Shown here in pieces: positions 12,083 through 24,652 of a DNA stretch of 64,000 nt. Origin of the DNA: Oxytricha trifallax (taxonomy: Eukaryota > Ciliophora > Spirotrichea > Sporadotrichida > Oxytrichidae); the NCBI GenBank assembly GCA_000711775.1, contig ARYC01017122.1, positions 124,001 through 188,000 on the forward strand, written 5' to 3'. A model generated the notes under the pieces. It saw only the letters and a list, made by a program, of their open reading frames with translations. It made no database searches and was not told the origin of the DNA. The position numbers were made by a program, and so were the translations under genes. Numbering within the stretch: position 1 is the first letter of the stretch; the number at the start of each line of letters is the position of its first letter.

Positions 12083-12285
12083 TTACTTCCAAATAGACTT
12101 TTCAGTTCCTAAAAGATGTTAGGTAAGTGTATAAAGAATTTTGAGATTCCTAAATATTTTTTGTTAAATATTTTTTTCTCCACAAGGTCCCCTCCTTCTA
12201 GAAGGAGTGCCTGTGTTTAATAATCTTTTTAGATTTAGCATTAATACTTACAGATTTAAAAATTTTAGTCGGCTTGGACTGCTAT
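12083..12285. mobile_element. CTAGAAG MITE, copy 1, inside TBE A
   Basis: A block of about 200 bp, absent at this place from TBE E, with an internal palindrome CCTTCTAGAAGG (12191-12208). Its reverse complement aligns along its length with the insertion at 34650-34861 in TBE B, including a shared ACTAAAATT...AAATCTGTAAGTA start. Edges are approximate. It is a small non-coding TIR element that has used TBEs as targets. Confidence 0.65.
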
Positions 12286-12369
12286 AATTTAATTAATAAC
12301 TCCAACCCCTAACAAATTCCCTACGAATCAATGCACTTATAAACCTCATTAAGGAGTTTTGGGGTTTTG

Positions 12370-12808
12370 AATGAACTGGGAAAATTTAATTGTAAATAAT
12401 AATTACCATATAATAAGTTTGTTTTAATAACAGAAACTTTTTTTAGAAAAATTTTTATGTGTGAAGTTTTATAATTTGATGAACTAAAAAAAATTGGGTT
12501 TTATTTTTATTTTTAAAAATCACAAAAGCGAATTCTCTTTAATTTACACCATATTTATTTCACATCTTAAACAATACAAAAATAATAGAGTATTAATTAA
12601 GTCTAAAATTATAAAAACTTACTTTAAATAAAAATAACAGCTATCTAATTAGATTTTTTAAATAAATTTAAAAATTAATTTACCAATTTAATCATTATCT
12701 GAAATAATTAGCTCATTTATTATATAAAATAAATTCAATGTTATTTTAAATTCGTAATAGTATATGATTTATTTTAATGAAGTCTTCCTATTATGTTTCT
12801 TTAATTGA
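12370..12808 (+). CDS. MDS, right part, interrupted by TBE A
   Basis: Continues the frame of 8026-8126 after TBE A excision. It begins at the AAT target copy, reads MNWENLIVNNNYHIISLF, and stays free of TGA for 145 codons to TGA at 12806-12808. The codon count across the junction is exact (2 leftover bases plus 436). The product is unknown. The far part is A+T-rich and may include IES sequence. Confidence 0.65.
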
Positions 12809-12904
12809 TTTGGGTAAATTGACATTTTATTATAAAAGTTACCAAATTTATTTTCAAAACAATTAATAAAAAAATTAAAAAGAAGTCAAAAATTAATTCA
12901 TTTT

Positions 12905-13015
12905 GTATCTTTATTATTTTTATAAACAATATAAAAATATTTTTTGGTTTAATTCATCTGTTAGAATTTTGAGCCAAGTGTTGAAACTATCTTTTCATAG
13001 AATTCTTATTTTATA
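12905..13015 (-). CDS. MDS candidate, minus strand
   Basis: A short minus-strand frame reads KQEFYEKIVSTLGSKFQQMN, with coding-like composition inside A+T-rich surroundings. Function unknown; pointers not identified. Confidence 0.4.
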
Positions 13016-13019
13016 TATT

Positions 13020-14980
13020 TAATTTTGAATATTTTATAACATTTGAGTAATATTGAGTTGCCATTTTTATTTAGGGAATAATAATATATTTAATCTAGGT
13101 TTAATTATCAAAGAGACTCATTTAAAATTCAAATGCGAATGCACATTTAATTATTTTTAATTAAAATCTTTAATTTGATTCTTTCTTTAAATTTCTTTTG
13201 AAGTGTATGCTCATAATACATAAAAATTTTCTTATTATCATTTTTGATACAATAATAAATGAAGATAAGACAAAAAAGGTTTCCTAGTCCTTGATTCAAA
13301 TTGCTTTATAATTTGTTTTTATTTATTTTCACTTATTTTTTTTTCATCTAATAATAATTATCAAAATTCTTTGTTCAATTCATTTATCTTACTTAAAGAC
13401 ATTTCACATTACTTAATGGGAGAACATAAAATATTATCATATATTTTTATTTGCAATAAAATCAATTAAGTTGAATTATAAAAATTTTAATATGTTAAAA
13501 TATATCCAATGAGAATATTTTAAGAAAGCTATAATAATCTTCCTAATTTAATTAAATTAGATAAATAATATTTTTAATCTTAAATTTTAAATTAAGCGAA
13601 AAATTTCTACCTTTAATGTCTTTACATAACCAAAAATAATTAAAAATAATATTGAAGAGAGTTATTAATAATATTATAATAATAATAATAATAATTAATA
13701 GTTTATCCAATATATATATAATTATATTTTACTACAAAGATTTATAATATTATTTTAAAAATAATTAAATTTAGGGTTTGTCGCTGTGAATTTACTAATC
13801 AAATGCTTAAATACTAGAAATTATGTTTTGTAATGGCATTTTTGTATCTGCAGGGCATTAAAGTAATAAAATCTAATCTTGTGATAAGTTTTTGTAAATA
13901 TCAGGATAGTATAACAATGAAATAAAGAATAAAAATTTAAATTAAGATAGATATTATTTTATTTAAATAAATATCTTAAGTACATTAATATACTACATTA
14001 TCTGTTCATGTTAAATAATATCTTCAAATTTATTTAAGATATTTAATCGTTCTATGTATAACTTAAATTTCATAAAGTAAAAAATAAATTTTGATCAGAT
14101 TAAATTTTCATAAAATATGTCATTTTATTAATTTAAATTATATTTATAATAATAATTAATTACATTTGATAAATTGATAACAATTTAATTTAATGATTTA
14201 ATTATATAGGTGGATTTTATAAAATTTTTAGAATAACATATTTTTTTGTTATATCTCTTTACTGCTTCCAATAAGATGCTATTATAATAATATTATATTT
14301 TTAAATTTACTCAAACTTTCTTTAATTTTAAATTGAACTATAGTTTTAATTTTTAATTATTAAGAATTGTTAACTACCATGTATACATGGAAAATAAATT
14401 AAATATGGACAAAATATACAAAGATAAAAAAGTAAACATATAGAAACTTATGTGATACTATTCATTTATTGGGGAAAAACCTAAGAACTTTCATATATAG
14501 CTTAAGGTGATATGAAAGCTACTGCTAGTTTTAAACACACATGTATTATGAAACAGTAGACTTGGTATATCAATCAAAAGTTTTGATCTCATATTTCATG
14601 TTTAATATCATGTAATCTGGAATTTTTATTTAACACACCCTTTATTAATTACAAATTATTCGAAACACAATAATGACCTAAATAATAATTTAAATCATTT
14701 TATTATTTTTCATGGATACATGAATTAATAAAATGACACTCAAGATCATTTATTTATTATGATGTTTAGTATAAAATTATTCTTTAATTCTTAGGTTTAA
14801 AATTTTCCGAATATTTAGTCTATTCCAGAAAAAAAGTATAATAAGGTGTATAACTTTTAAATTCTATAATTGTGCTAAATTGAATGTAGAATCGTGTTTA
14901 TTATATAGAATAAATATAACGACATAAATTAATAAGATTCCAAATATTATGGATAAATATTCTTTTGAAAATAAAAGGGG
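13020..14980. other. A+T-rich stretch, one weak coding patch
   Basis: Mostly simple A+T sequence. A plus-strand peptide at about 13776-13880 (FVAVNLLIKCLNTRNYVLQW) could be an MDS. Nothing else stands out. Confidence 0.3.
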
Positions 14981-14984
14981 TATG

Positions 14985-15200
14985 AAGAATTAAATTAAAA
15001 TAGGTAACTCAAACTAAATAAAATAGTGAATAGATATAAAATACAGAGGTTGAAGCTAGAAAACAAAAAGAATATTAAAAAGATTATGCTGTCAATAAAA
15101 TAAGGATGGAGATCCACATGAATTAATGATGAAGACAGAAAAAATTAAACAGCAAGAAATTGTTATTAAATATTTGAGGCCTAAAATTTCAATCTAGTTT
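14985..15200 (+). CDS. MDS candidate, Q/K/E-rich, plus strand
   Basis: The first frame reads a glutamine-rich peptide ending EVEARKQKEYQKDYAVNKI. After about 15095 the coding character moves to another frame (GDPHELMMKTEKIKQQ, EIVIKYLRPK). Either a short IES or a frameshift lies between. With blocks at 15570-15650 and 15954-16060 it suggests a plus-strand split gene. No family was recognised. Confidence 0.45.
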
Positions 15201-15569
15201 TATATATTATGGTAAAAAACCATAATTTATTAATTATTGAAAATAAAATTGCCTAATCATGAAACAACTATACTTTCAATCTTTATATGCCATTTTCAAA
15301 ATAAAACTTTTTATTGTGCTTAATTAGAAATTATTTTATATAATATATTTTAAATAAATAAACACATATTAAAATTCAATTTTTTTATCGTAATTATGAT
15401 TTTTTTTCTTTAAATATAGTTTTGATTATAATTATATTTAATCATTTAATAATCTATTCTTAACTTAGAGATGAAATGTGGGTTAAGTATTTATTTACTT
15501 TTTCTATATCTTAATTCTTTAATGATTTAAGAAATTCTGATATTGCTTAATTTTGTGAAATTTTTTCAG

Positions 15570-15650
15570 GTAAACTCTCAATGAATAAATCGTATGTCAA
15601 CTCATTTTAAATAAGCTAATTTGGGAGTTAATATAAAGATTTAAATTTTT
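15570..15650 (+). CDS. MDS candidate, plus strand
   Basis: After a pyrimidine run and CAG (a possible intron 3' end) the frame reads QTLNEQIVCQLILNKLIWE. Short, unassigned; likely part of the 15-16 kb plus-strand group. Confidence 0.35.
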
Positions 15651-15953
15651 TTTTCACTATAAAAATTAAATTAATAAATAAGATAAACTAATAGTCAAGG
15701 AATATATATATATATAAGATAAAGAAGCATTTATAATTGCCAAAAAATATTTTTTCCATTTTACTTTAAAACTAAAACTTTTTGTAAAAAAATAAAATTC
15801 CTTCACTTAATTTAGATAAGGAGAAGATCTTTTCACTATTTCAATAAGCTTATTTCCAACAATTTTATTTATCTATTGGATTTCTAATATCTTTTATATA
15901 TTTTAGATAATATTAATAATTTTTCTTTAATTTATTTTAAAATTCTTTTCAAT

Positions 15954-16060
15954 GAAATCAGGAAAAGATTTATCTTCAAAAATCTCCATTAAACTCTAAA
16001 GCATTTAAGTTGTTTGAGGAGTTGAAAACCTTAAAATCTTTTAAGTCTTTTTTTAATATT
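15954..16060 (+). CDS. MDS candidate, plus strand
   Basis: Opens just after a TGA and reads NQEKIYLQKSPLNSKAFKLF, then EELKTLKSFKSFF. Charged amphipathic composition distinguishes it from the flanks. Unassigned. Confidence 0.45.
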
Positions 16061-17234
16061 TATTTAATATTTATTATCATGATATTCATATTTTTAATTG
16101 CTATTATTATCTTACAGTTGGTCTATAAATCCCTTTAAATAAAAAAATTGGAAAATCATTTCTTATTATGTTTAAATAACAATTTAAGGATTTTATTATG
16201 AAATTATATAATTTAATTAAATTATAATAAGATTTAGTATTGCTTTTCTAAAGATTTTTTCCCTTTAAATTTAATGGATCAAATATGATTTTAACTAAGA
16301 ATTCGCTAACTAACCCATTTATTACATCTACTACAAGTAAAAAATTCTAAAGTCTATTGTACTTATTTAATTTTAATAAAATCGTTATTAAATATTATTA
16401 CCATATTACGAAGAGATATAGGTATTACACTATTTACATTTTAAATTTTTTTAGTTTCTAAATTAGTTATTGAAATATAAAAGACTGAATGAGATCGACC
16501 GGCTTAATATATAGAAATAATAATTGCATTTATATTATAATATTTATGTTAATAAATAAATATATATAAATTTGATTTTGAAATTTCTTAAGGATATTTT
16601 TTTATGAGTTGTGTTGTCAGAAATGTCTAATTCATTTTAGTATTCATAAAGTGATTGCTAAAGGTAATACACTTATTGAGGAGAAATCAATTAAACTTAT
16701 TTATTATTGTAGTGAAGAAACAATTTAAATATTTCATTCATAAATAGCAACAATTATTAAATAAAAATAAAAATAATTTAATTTCAGAAATAAAATGTAA
16801 CACTAGTTTCAATTTAAAAATTTTCATTTGAAGATTTTTAAATATTATATATCTATATATTTTCATTTAATTCATGAAATATTTACAAAAAAATAACACG
16901 TTTTTCATTTCAATAAAAAGTTTAAGTAAGAAAATAATATTGTTATCACTAACAAAACCAAAAAATGTTATCATCAATAACAACAAAAAATGTTTATTTT
17001 ATACTACTTTAATTAGAAAAGTATTTTCTAATTAAAATGCAAAAAAAATTTTCAATATCTAAATGTAAAGTGAATAAAAAAATTTAATTAATATATATCG
17101 AGAAGTATGATTAATATGGTGTAAGAAAAAGAAATTTAATTAAAAATTTTTAAGAGAGTTGTGATTTAATTATGATGTAAATAAACCTCATAAATAAAGA
17201 CTTTAATTGATAATTTGATTTTTTAATATTGGCA

Positions 17235-17515
17235 TCACTTTTATTCCTAATGTAGAATAGGAATAAATAGCTAAAGCCCCTTTATATTAATTGAATTCTA
17301 TGCTTATAACTTTAATAACTTATCTTGGCTCACTAGTATAAGAAATTTTTCATCATTTAAATTAAATTAATTTAAATGAACTTTTGTGTTTAAAAATTGT
17401 ATCCATTTTATATTTTGTGGGTTCTTTTGAAAAACTTCTGCATCCAGCCGCTTAAATCTCTACTTAAATTTACTAAAAATAAAAGATTCTACATGTTTTT
17501 TTTGTAAAATGTAAA
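17235..17515 (-). CDS. MDS, C-terminal segment of a minus-strand gene
   Basis: About 90 codons free of TGA end at TGA 17235-17237. The peptide includes FKRLDAEVFQKNPQNIKWIQ and LNDEKFLILVSQDKLLKLQ and is clearly protein-like. Blocks at 17815-17935, 18105-18185, 18330-18425 and 18467-18733 read the same way and probably precede it in one unscrambled gene. Function not recognised. Confidence 0.6.
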
Positions 17516-17814
17516 ATTTTTGAGTGAAAATGTGTTTTTGTTTTTTGGAATTTACATTATACTTATTAACATATTTACTTTCATTTTAACCTTAAATCTT
17601 AATTATTAAATTTAAAATTATAGCAATACTTTCATTATAATATTTAACCCATATCTACCAATTTTTCAGCTTTACTTAACTTAATATTAATTTAGTTTTA
17701 TATTATTTAGGCAAATGAGTTCATTTATAATTAATATTTAAATATGAGCCAATAAAATAAAAAATTATAAGATATATTTTTTTCAAATTTTTAATAAATA
17801 ATATTTTATAATAA

Positions 17815-17935
17815 TGTGTAAATGATGTAGCGAGATGTGGATGAGATTCATAGTAATCATCAATTTTAATAATTAAATTTGGAGGGGTCTGTACCTATAA
17901 TTATCGTCTCATTATAATTCCCCTCATTAATCTTA
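17815..17935 (-). CDS. MDS candidate, same minus-strand gene
   Basis: Reads PPNLIIKIDDYYESHPHLAT, SFTHYYK on the minus strand, in a locally G+C-richer patch. Expected to lie upstream of the C-terminal block at 17235-17515. Confidence 0.5.
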
Positions 17936-18104
17936 TAAATATAATTATAAGTTATTTATTATTATCAATAATAGCAAATTGAAAAATAATTTATTGTACT
18001 CACTTAAGTTGTTTATTTGACCCTTTAACTTAATCGACTTTAGTGAATAAAATAAATTATTTTTTTAAATTATGCATATTATCGATAAATAAATACTTTA
18101 TAAT

Positions 18105-18185
18105 TATATTTTAACATTAATAAATGGATGATATAATGAGAAAGAAATTATAGGTTCAGGTTACCTTCCCAAAATTTAATGAATA
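18105..18185 (-). CDS. MDS candidate, same minus-strand gene
   Basis: Short minus-strand block reading FIKFWEGNLNLQFLSHY. Trp encoded by TGG, Gln by TAA. Assigned to the 17.2-18.7 kb gene by strand and position only. Confidence 0.35.
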
Positions 18186-18329
18186 ACAAATATATAATTT
18201 TAGCTTAGCATTTAAATCCTAAAATTTCAGTTATAATTTTAATCAATTAAAACTAAACTATAATGATTGTAATTATTGAAAATAAACTTCAATCTTAATA
18301 ACAATAATGTTTAATAAAATAATTAAATT

Positions 18330-18425
18330 ACTTATTCCGTAAAATAAAAAAATTGGATTTTATTGTGGTGCTTTTTCGGGTTTTTTGGAATATTACTCAA
18401 GATATCTCTTTACTTGATCAGATAA
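18330..18425 (-). CDS. MDS candidate, same minus-strand gene
   Basis: Reads LSDQVKRYLEQYSKKPEKAP and then QQNP on the minus strand, a strongly hydrophilic coding-like peptide. Pointers to neighbours were not fixed. Confidence 0.45.
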
Positions 18426-18466
18426 AAATAAACTGTTAAATATTGATAAAAAATTCTAAATTTTCA

Positions 18467-18733
18467 TTAAATTATAATGATCATATTAACTCTTATCGAT
18501 GTTAGGAACAACTGGTTAGATAATAAGCGACTCATAGAATTGTTAATTTGACTATTAAGCCTTGGATAGAGCCCAATCGAAAAGTTACTTATAATCTTCC
18601 TAATTTTTCTTTTCCTCAAATTGTTGTAGCAAATAAAATAATACAATAATATTAATCTAAATATAACAATAATAAATTTCAAAATGAAAATACGTGCAGA
18701 ATATAAACTTATAGTGACTTTTATAGTTTTCAT
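18467..18733 (-). CDS. Possible first MDS of the minus-strand gene
   Basis: Starts at ATG 18733 with a hydrophobic N-terminus (ILKFIIVIFRLILLYYFICY) that could be a signal anchor, followed by a basic NNLRKRKIRK stretch and SIGLYPRLNSQINNSMSRLL. The frame runs into TAA (Gln) and stops at TGA just beyond. It may be the 5' end of the gene ending at 17235. Confidence 0.35.
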   Translation of the reverse strand: MKTIKVTISLYSARIFILKFIIVIFRLILLYYFICYNNLRKRKIRKIISNFSIGLYPRLNSQINNSMSRLLSNQLFLTSIRVNMIIII

Positions 18734-18739
18734 TAAAAA

Positions 18740-21700
18740 TTATAATTGGTCAATTGATTTTCAAATAATTATCTACTTTTAAATCAAATTATCTCTATAT
18801 TTTGTAGTTAACATTTACAAAATAATCGAGTTAATGGAATATTTGAAGTAGAACTAAAAATTAACTCTTGTCACATGTAATTAACGAAAATTTGTTATTG
18901 AAATATATCTACTAATTTAGTAACCATTTCAATCCTAAAAATATTACTTATCTTGTTTTGCGATAGCATCAATCCATTACTTCTTAAAATCAGTGTTCTA
19001 TTAACTTATGTTTTATTAGTTGGATATTAGCATAACATAATTATTCTTTATTTTAATTTGAAAGTTTATAAATTTCTTTCCCACATTAAAATATATTTCA
19101 ACTAAGCAAAAGAATTGCAACATTATTATAAGTATAATTAAACTAAATTTATTAGTGATTTATTTTTTAAAAAAATATATCTCTAATTTAACTATTTTTT
19201 TAAGATTAGGATTTGTTTTTCTCTCAATATTTTTTATTTATAATTTAATACAAATTTTCAATACTCATTTCAATTTTTTAATAATTGATGCACTTATCTT
19301 TACTTAAATAAATTTACCAATAATGATATTAACATATTCTAACCATATGTAATAATGTAATAAAATATTTATAAACTTGCTGGATTTTTCAAGCCTAATT
19401 AAGAAATTAAAGAACCATATTTCTCAAGAATTAAGTTGAAGATTTAGATGTTTTGTTTAAAAATTTAATCTAGCATATTGTTTAATTCATCAATTTTGTC
19501 TTTACATGGTTAAGTATTTGGATTTTACTTTATTTTTAAAATATATTAATTTTAAACAATAAAATTAAATTACTTAAAATGCAACAACATAACAAATTTA
19601 GATATAAACAAAATAAATATTTAGTGATTTAATAAAATTAATTATTTTATCAACTTAAAGCTTTCAAAGTAATCTATCAATTCAGAAACTAATTACTTAG
19701 TATAAATATCCATAGTTTCCAGCAAAATTAACTTGTATACTGGAATCAGTTCGACTACCTGTGGGAAGAAACTTTTAAGAATTAAACTTTAATATTATAA
19801 TAAGAATTAATTATACGATTTTCCTGGTACTCTAAGTTAATCTATGATTTAATAGGGAAGATTAAATTAAAAAATTAATGTGAATTAAATTAGTGATCGA
19901 TTGAGTTTGTGTATTTGACGATCTTAAATTATTTAGCAAAAAATACAAAATAGGCTGTAATATAATAAAATCTACAATGATTTTAATTGATTTTTATAAA
20001 ATAAGTTAATTTTTTCCTATTAATTATTTCCAGACTTTCTAGTTTTATTTATAAGGTAAAAAGGTACTTAAAACAAAAATCAAACTAATTTGGAATTTTC
20101 CTTAGAAAAATCTCCTTAAAATTTGAGTAATAATTGGCATTATTTTATAATTCAAGTTTAGAAAATAAATAAACTATAATTATCTTTTTTTTATTAAAAT
20201 GATTCAATGCCCATAAAACAAAATAAAACTATTTTTCAATGATGATATAGATTTATTAAACTTTATGATACTTTAACCAAATTATTTCCCTCATTTTAAA
20301 AAAAAATATTATATATTCAATTTAGTTTTTTTTAAATCAATAATGTTTTTCTAAAGGTGCTAAGTAATTTTTTTTTTCATTCTAAAAATTTAATTGTTTT
20401 TAAAAAGATTTAAATTTTATAAGTGATAATCTCAGGAAGATTATTTTATTAAAGTTAAGGGCTAATGGCGATGTTTTATATTAATAATGGAATTTAATTA
20501 ATTTTAGTTTTAGACGAAACAACTTTCATAAGATTTATAATCATTTTAAATGATAATATTTATTGAATTAATGATTTAAATTATATACTAAAAATAACAT
20601 ATTTCCTTAGAATTTATATAAAAAATTGATTTAATTAACAAATTCCAGTTTTAAATTATATGAGCTTCATTGGCTTGTTTTGTTTCTAGGAATAAGACTT
20701 ATTTAAGTTTTTATTAAAATTAAATCATAAATATAATAATTGAAATATGGAGATAGTTAACTTTTAAAATAATCTTTATATGTTTTTAAATTATATTATT
20801 TTCAAAATCTAATACATAGATCAATTTTATAAAATGATAGCATATTACTGGATTGCTCAATCATTTTTATTTAAGTTGATTTATTTTATAAATATTTCGA
20901 GTTAATATCCATTTAATAAAAATAATTCAGCTTACAAATATTCCTATAAATCGTATAATTTCAAAATTTCTAAATCAGTTATATTTTAGCTTATTATTTA
21001 AAAAAGTGCTCTTTAAGATATAATTTATATTAAATTCAAATTTTGATACGTAATTTTAAATTTTTTATACCAAATAGATTAATTTAAAAGTATGCTTTAT
21101 ATATTATTATATTGATAATTTAATCAATTAGGATAAAATAGATGAAATGAGTTGAGTTATTATAATATAATAATAATGAAAGAAAAAATGATCTTTTTTT
21201 CGAATGATTAATTTCTTATCACAGGTGACTACCATTAAATTTTAAATTTAAAAGAAAATTTAAATTAAAATATTATAATTTATTAATGTGTATCAATTTG
21301 ATTAAAATGTTATTTAATTTGTAAATACTAAATGTAAAAATAAAATTGAAAAAGCAATATATAAACTAATTATCAAATTTGAGATTTCAAATTAATTTTT
21401 TTTTTAAAAAATAAAAGAAATCCTCTTTAAGTTGTATAAATAATTACTACTATTAACATAATGAAATAAAACTAAAATAAATATGACGATTATTTAAATT
21501 GTTGCAACATGACTTAGGAAATATTAAGTTTAAAAATTTTCAAAATTTTTTTCAAATTATAATAAATAAATACTGAGTAAAATAGAATATAATACTATGG
21601 AATCATCCCCATAAAATAAATTTGAAAAAAAAATAGTATATTTTATTATATTATATATTAAAAGATAAGTTTTAATAACAATCAGTATATTATACTTAAA

Positions 21701-21930
21701 AATTATGATAATCATTATTTTATAATTAATAGATAATTATTGACTTAGTTTACATGATCTATGTATTATTAGAATTAATTAGAATCTATACTTGAAAGAA
21801 AATCTTTGATTTTATAAAGCTCTATTCCCTATGATTACATTTCTACTCTCATTTATAAATTGATTAAATATTCATATTAAATAGACTCTGCATATAATTT
21901 ATAAATTAAAATTTAAAAAATAATTTTTTA
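18740..21930. other. A+T-rich stretch with one weak coding patch
   Basis: Three kilobases of very A+T-rich sequence. A plus-strand peptide near 19715-19790 (KLTCILESVRLPVGRNFQEL) may be an MDS. No repeat or transposon end was found. Confidence 0.3.
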
Positions 21931-21934
21931 TTTA

Positions 21935-22117
21935 TTGGAAGGTTCTAGCAAAGTTGTAATATTCTTTAATTTCTTCTGATATTTCTTGAATAATGTCAAG
22001 GATTTCTAAAAATGCATCTCTATCACATTTATAATTTAATTTTTCGCTTTTTTTAAATACTTTTATAATTAATACTATCAAAGTTTCGAATATTTTAGGC
22101 AAAGTTTAAGATATCAT
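21935..22117 (-). CDS. MDS candidate, minus strand
   Basis: From ATG 22117 the frame reads MISQTLPKIFETLIVLIIKV, then a hydrophilic half with CDRDAFLEILDIIQEISEEI. The plus strand is also TGA-free here but less protein-like. The product is unknown; its neighbour gene C lies on the opposite strand. Confidence 0.4.
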
Positions 22118-22319
22118 TGACCTTATTTTGTGTAATCATTAATAATTCATAAAGTATTTGTTGATTTGAATTAAAAAAATTAAATTTAATAAAATTAATT
22201 AATTAATAGGACTGAGAGAATTCATTTTAGAAATTTTTAAAAAATAGTCCTACTCTCTGTTAAGAATTATATTATATATTTGCTATATTTAATGTGGAGA
22301 TTTTTGAATTCCTATTAGT

Positions 22320-22574
22320 CACCTTTACTTAATATCGAAATTCAGACAACCAAATAAAATTATATCCTAAGAAAAAATGCAACATTTCTAAAAGTTAAAC
22401 ATAGTTATATTTATAATTAATTTAGGGAATATTCTAAATTAAAAAAACTTTCAAATTCAAAAGATTTCAAATCTTTAATATTTCATCCTGAGAATTAATA
22501 CTTTTTGTTATTAAGAAAATTTAAATGTAAACGATATCTCTTAAATCTAATAAAATAAACTTAGCTAAAATTGA
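22320..22574 (+). CDS. MDS candidate, gene C region, plus strand
   Basis: An 84-codon open frame to TGA 22572-22574 reads LYLISKFRQPNKIISQEKMQ, a hydrophobic IVIFIINLGNIL segment and a glutamine-rich end. It precedes the larger membrane-protein segment at 22993-23520 on the same strand. Confidence 0.45.
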
Positions 22575-22992
22575 TATTAGTTTATTTATATTTTAGTTTA
22601 TTTAAAATAAAACTAACAATCTCAACTACTTTTTTGGTACCTAAAATAATAATTTGGAGACATAAAATAATATAAAAAAGGAATTATAAGTATATCGGAG
22701 AATAACATAATCTATTTTTACATAACATTTTAACTTTAAAACAAATTTCTTTTACCATTATTGTGCCATTATAAATTTATTATTTATATTTAATATATAA
22801 AAATTAAATCATTGAGAGGAAATCTTTAATCTTAAGTTAATCATATCCAATTCTATTAATTAAATACTTTTTTAATTAATATTTTCAACCATTAATTATA
22901 TAATAGGCTATATTTAATTAATATTGAGGACTCCTTCAACTTTGACAATAATATCGTTAATTTTTTATTATTAAGCATTTTACTTTTCAAAT

Positions 22993-23520
22993 GGATTAGT
23001 AGGTTTTAAAAATTTTAATTTATCTTTGAATGATAAATAAAGAGAATAGCCAAAATGGGGCTGTACATTTAATTAAAATTATGATCAATCAATTATAATG
23101 TATAATATCCCAAAAATACAATTTACTTTGGGGATTTATTTAATAAACGCAAATTAATAAAAAAATATTTGGTTTATTTTTAGAGTATTCGAATTTTATT
23201 GGCTTTCAGGGTTCTATAATATAAAATACTAGAGATAACTTAATTAATAACTTAATCAGACGCCCTTATAACAATTACACGATTCTAAAATTAAAGTTAA
23301 TTTATCTAATTTATTATAAGGCAATGCACCTTTGATGTCAATAAAATTCTAAATTATTATTTTTAATATTTTTATAAGGTCGTTTAAGTTGACTTATAAA
23401 AAATTAGTCATTTTTTAGGTTATTATTATGATGTAAATTATTCAAAGTTATCGATACATTTCGGTATAGAACAAACTTTAATGCAGACTAACTCAATCTA
23501 ATATATAATTAATTTTATGA
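22993..23520 (+). CDS. Large MDS of a membrane-protein gene (gene C)
   Basis: 176 codons open to TGA at 23518-23520. It contains FTLGIYLINANQQKNIWFIF, an aromatic FEFYWLSGFYNIKYQRQ, a polar linker (LNQQLNQTPLQQLHDSKIKV) and NLLQGNAPLMSIKFQ, followed by hydrophobic segments. The pattern of aromatic hydrophobic helices with basic linkers suggests a polytopic membrane protein, but no family was recognised. Coding blocks at 23636-23752, about 23980-24100 and 24437-24652 follow on the same strand. Confidence 0.6.
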
Positions 23521-23635
23521 AGATTGCAAAAAATATTAGAATAATTCTAAACTATTAGATTACTTATTCGAAGATTTAAGTTATTCATTAAATGCATGAT
23601 AAAGATTTTAATATACTAAATTTTTTATTTCATTT

Positions 23636-23752
23636 AATAACGGTTATGTTTCAATTAAAGTTTTATTGCATGCTCATCATCCTTTAAATATTACTTATAA
23701 TTTTTTAAGAAATTTTATCAAGTTAACATAATATAATGGTAATTATTTTTGA
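23636..23752 (+). CDS. MDS candidate, gene C
   Basis: A 38-codon frame to TGA reads NNGYVSIKVLLHAHHPLNIT, YNFLRNFIKLTQYNG. Same strand and style as the neighbouring gene C blocks. A further block at about 23980-24100 reads DLNCKFKLCYYEHKDVSQIL. Confidence 0.45.
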
Positions 23753-24436
23753 ATTCCATTTAAGTTTAGTAGTAATTTTTATTATCTATATTAATAATTA
23801 AATGAAAAAATAACTCCCAAACTTTGTCTTTTACACTCTGGTACTTCCTAAAATCTATGTTTATTATCATTTTTACTACAAATAACATGTATGATCATTT
23901 CATCAGGTTATTAGAATATTTATAATATAATTTGATTTCTCTAAATAAAATTTGAGAATTTTCTCTGTTATATATTTATTCATAAAAATAGCAGATCTAA
24001 ACTGCAAATTTAAATTGTGCTACTATGAACATAAGGATGTTTCTTAAATTTTAAAACCCACTTTTAAATTTGCTTTACTTTAATATTTTATGAGAGTTTA
24101 ATAACCCTATTTTTAAATTTCTTATATAATTATCTCAGAATATACTAATTAATATAACTTAAAACTTCAAATTAAAGATTTTTTTAAGGGAATTAAGCTA
24201 TTACCATTTTACCTTGCTTAGAAATTTTTATAGATTAGTGAAAATATATTTATTTTATTATTTTATAAAGTTATCTGTTTGCTAATGAAGATTTTCTTTG
24301 TTAAATAATATAATCATTAGTACATTAAAAAGTAACAAGTTAACCAAATTAAGATGACATAAATTTTATAAAATGTAAAATAATCGCTCCAGAGTTAAAA
24401 ATGAAGAAAACATTTATTTGGAAATTATAAATTAAT

Positions 24437-24652
24437 GCTCCTATAATTGCATATAATTTACTTTTAAACTTGTCGCAACTATACTTTCTTCACAAATATG
24501 TTTTATCAATATATTTCAAATAAAAGAAGAAACAACAGAAGAAGATGAAGACTCAGTATACAGGAGTGAATCTCCAACTAACTAATAGGGCTAGTCCCTT
24601 ATTTGCACTAAAAAGCAACTTTGATCGGGGGTCCCCAGAGACCTCAATGTGA
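24437..24652 (+). CDS. MDS, likely C-terminal segment of gene C
   Basis: A 71-codon frame to TGA 24650-24652. It begins with a hydrophobic helix (AYNLLLNLSQLYFLHKYVLS), then a very basic run (KQKKKQQKKMK) and a polar tail ending in FDRGSPETSM. The G+C-rich patch around GGGGTCCCCAGAG falls inside this frame. A direct repeat TATTTCAAATAAAA lies at about 24511 and again at about 24681. Confidence 0.5.

Larger units (their letters stand above)
8127..12369. mobile_element. TBE A, telomere-bearing element, full length
   Basis: A 4243 bp transposon flanked by AAT/AAT (8124-8126 and 12370-12372), matching the ANT target rule of Oxytricha TBEs. Both ends carry C4A4 telomere-like repeats followed by a conserved inverted repeat of about 80 bp (TTAATGAGGTTTATA...). 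Order left to right: zinc-finger/kinase gene (minus), divergent repeat region, 22-kDa gene (plus), DDE transposase (minus), inverted repeat. A small CTAGAAG MITE is inserted between the transposase and the right repeat. All three genes have small lesions, so this copy is non-autonomous or recently decayed. Confidence 0.95.
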
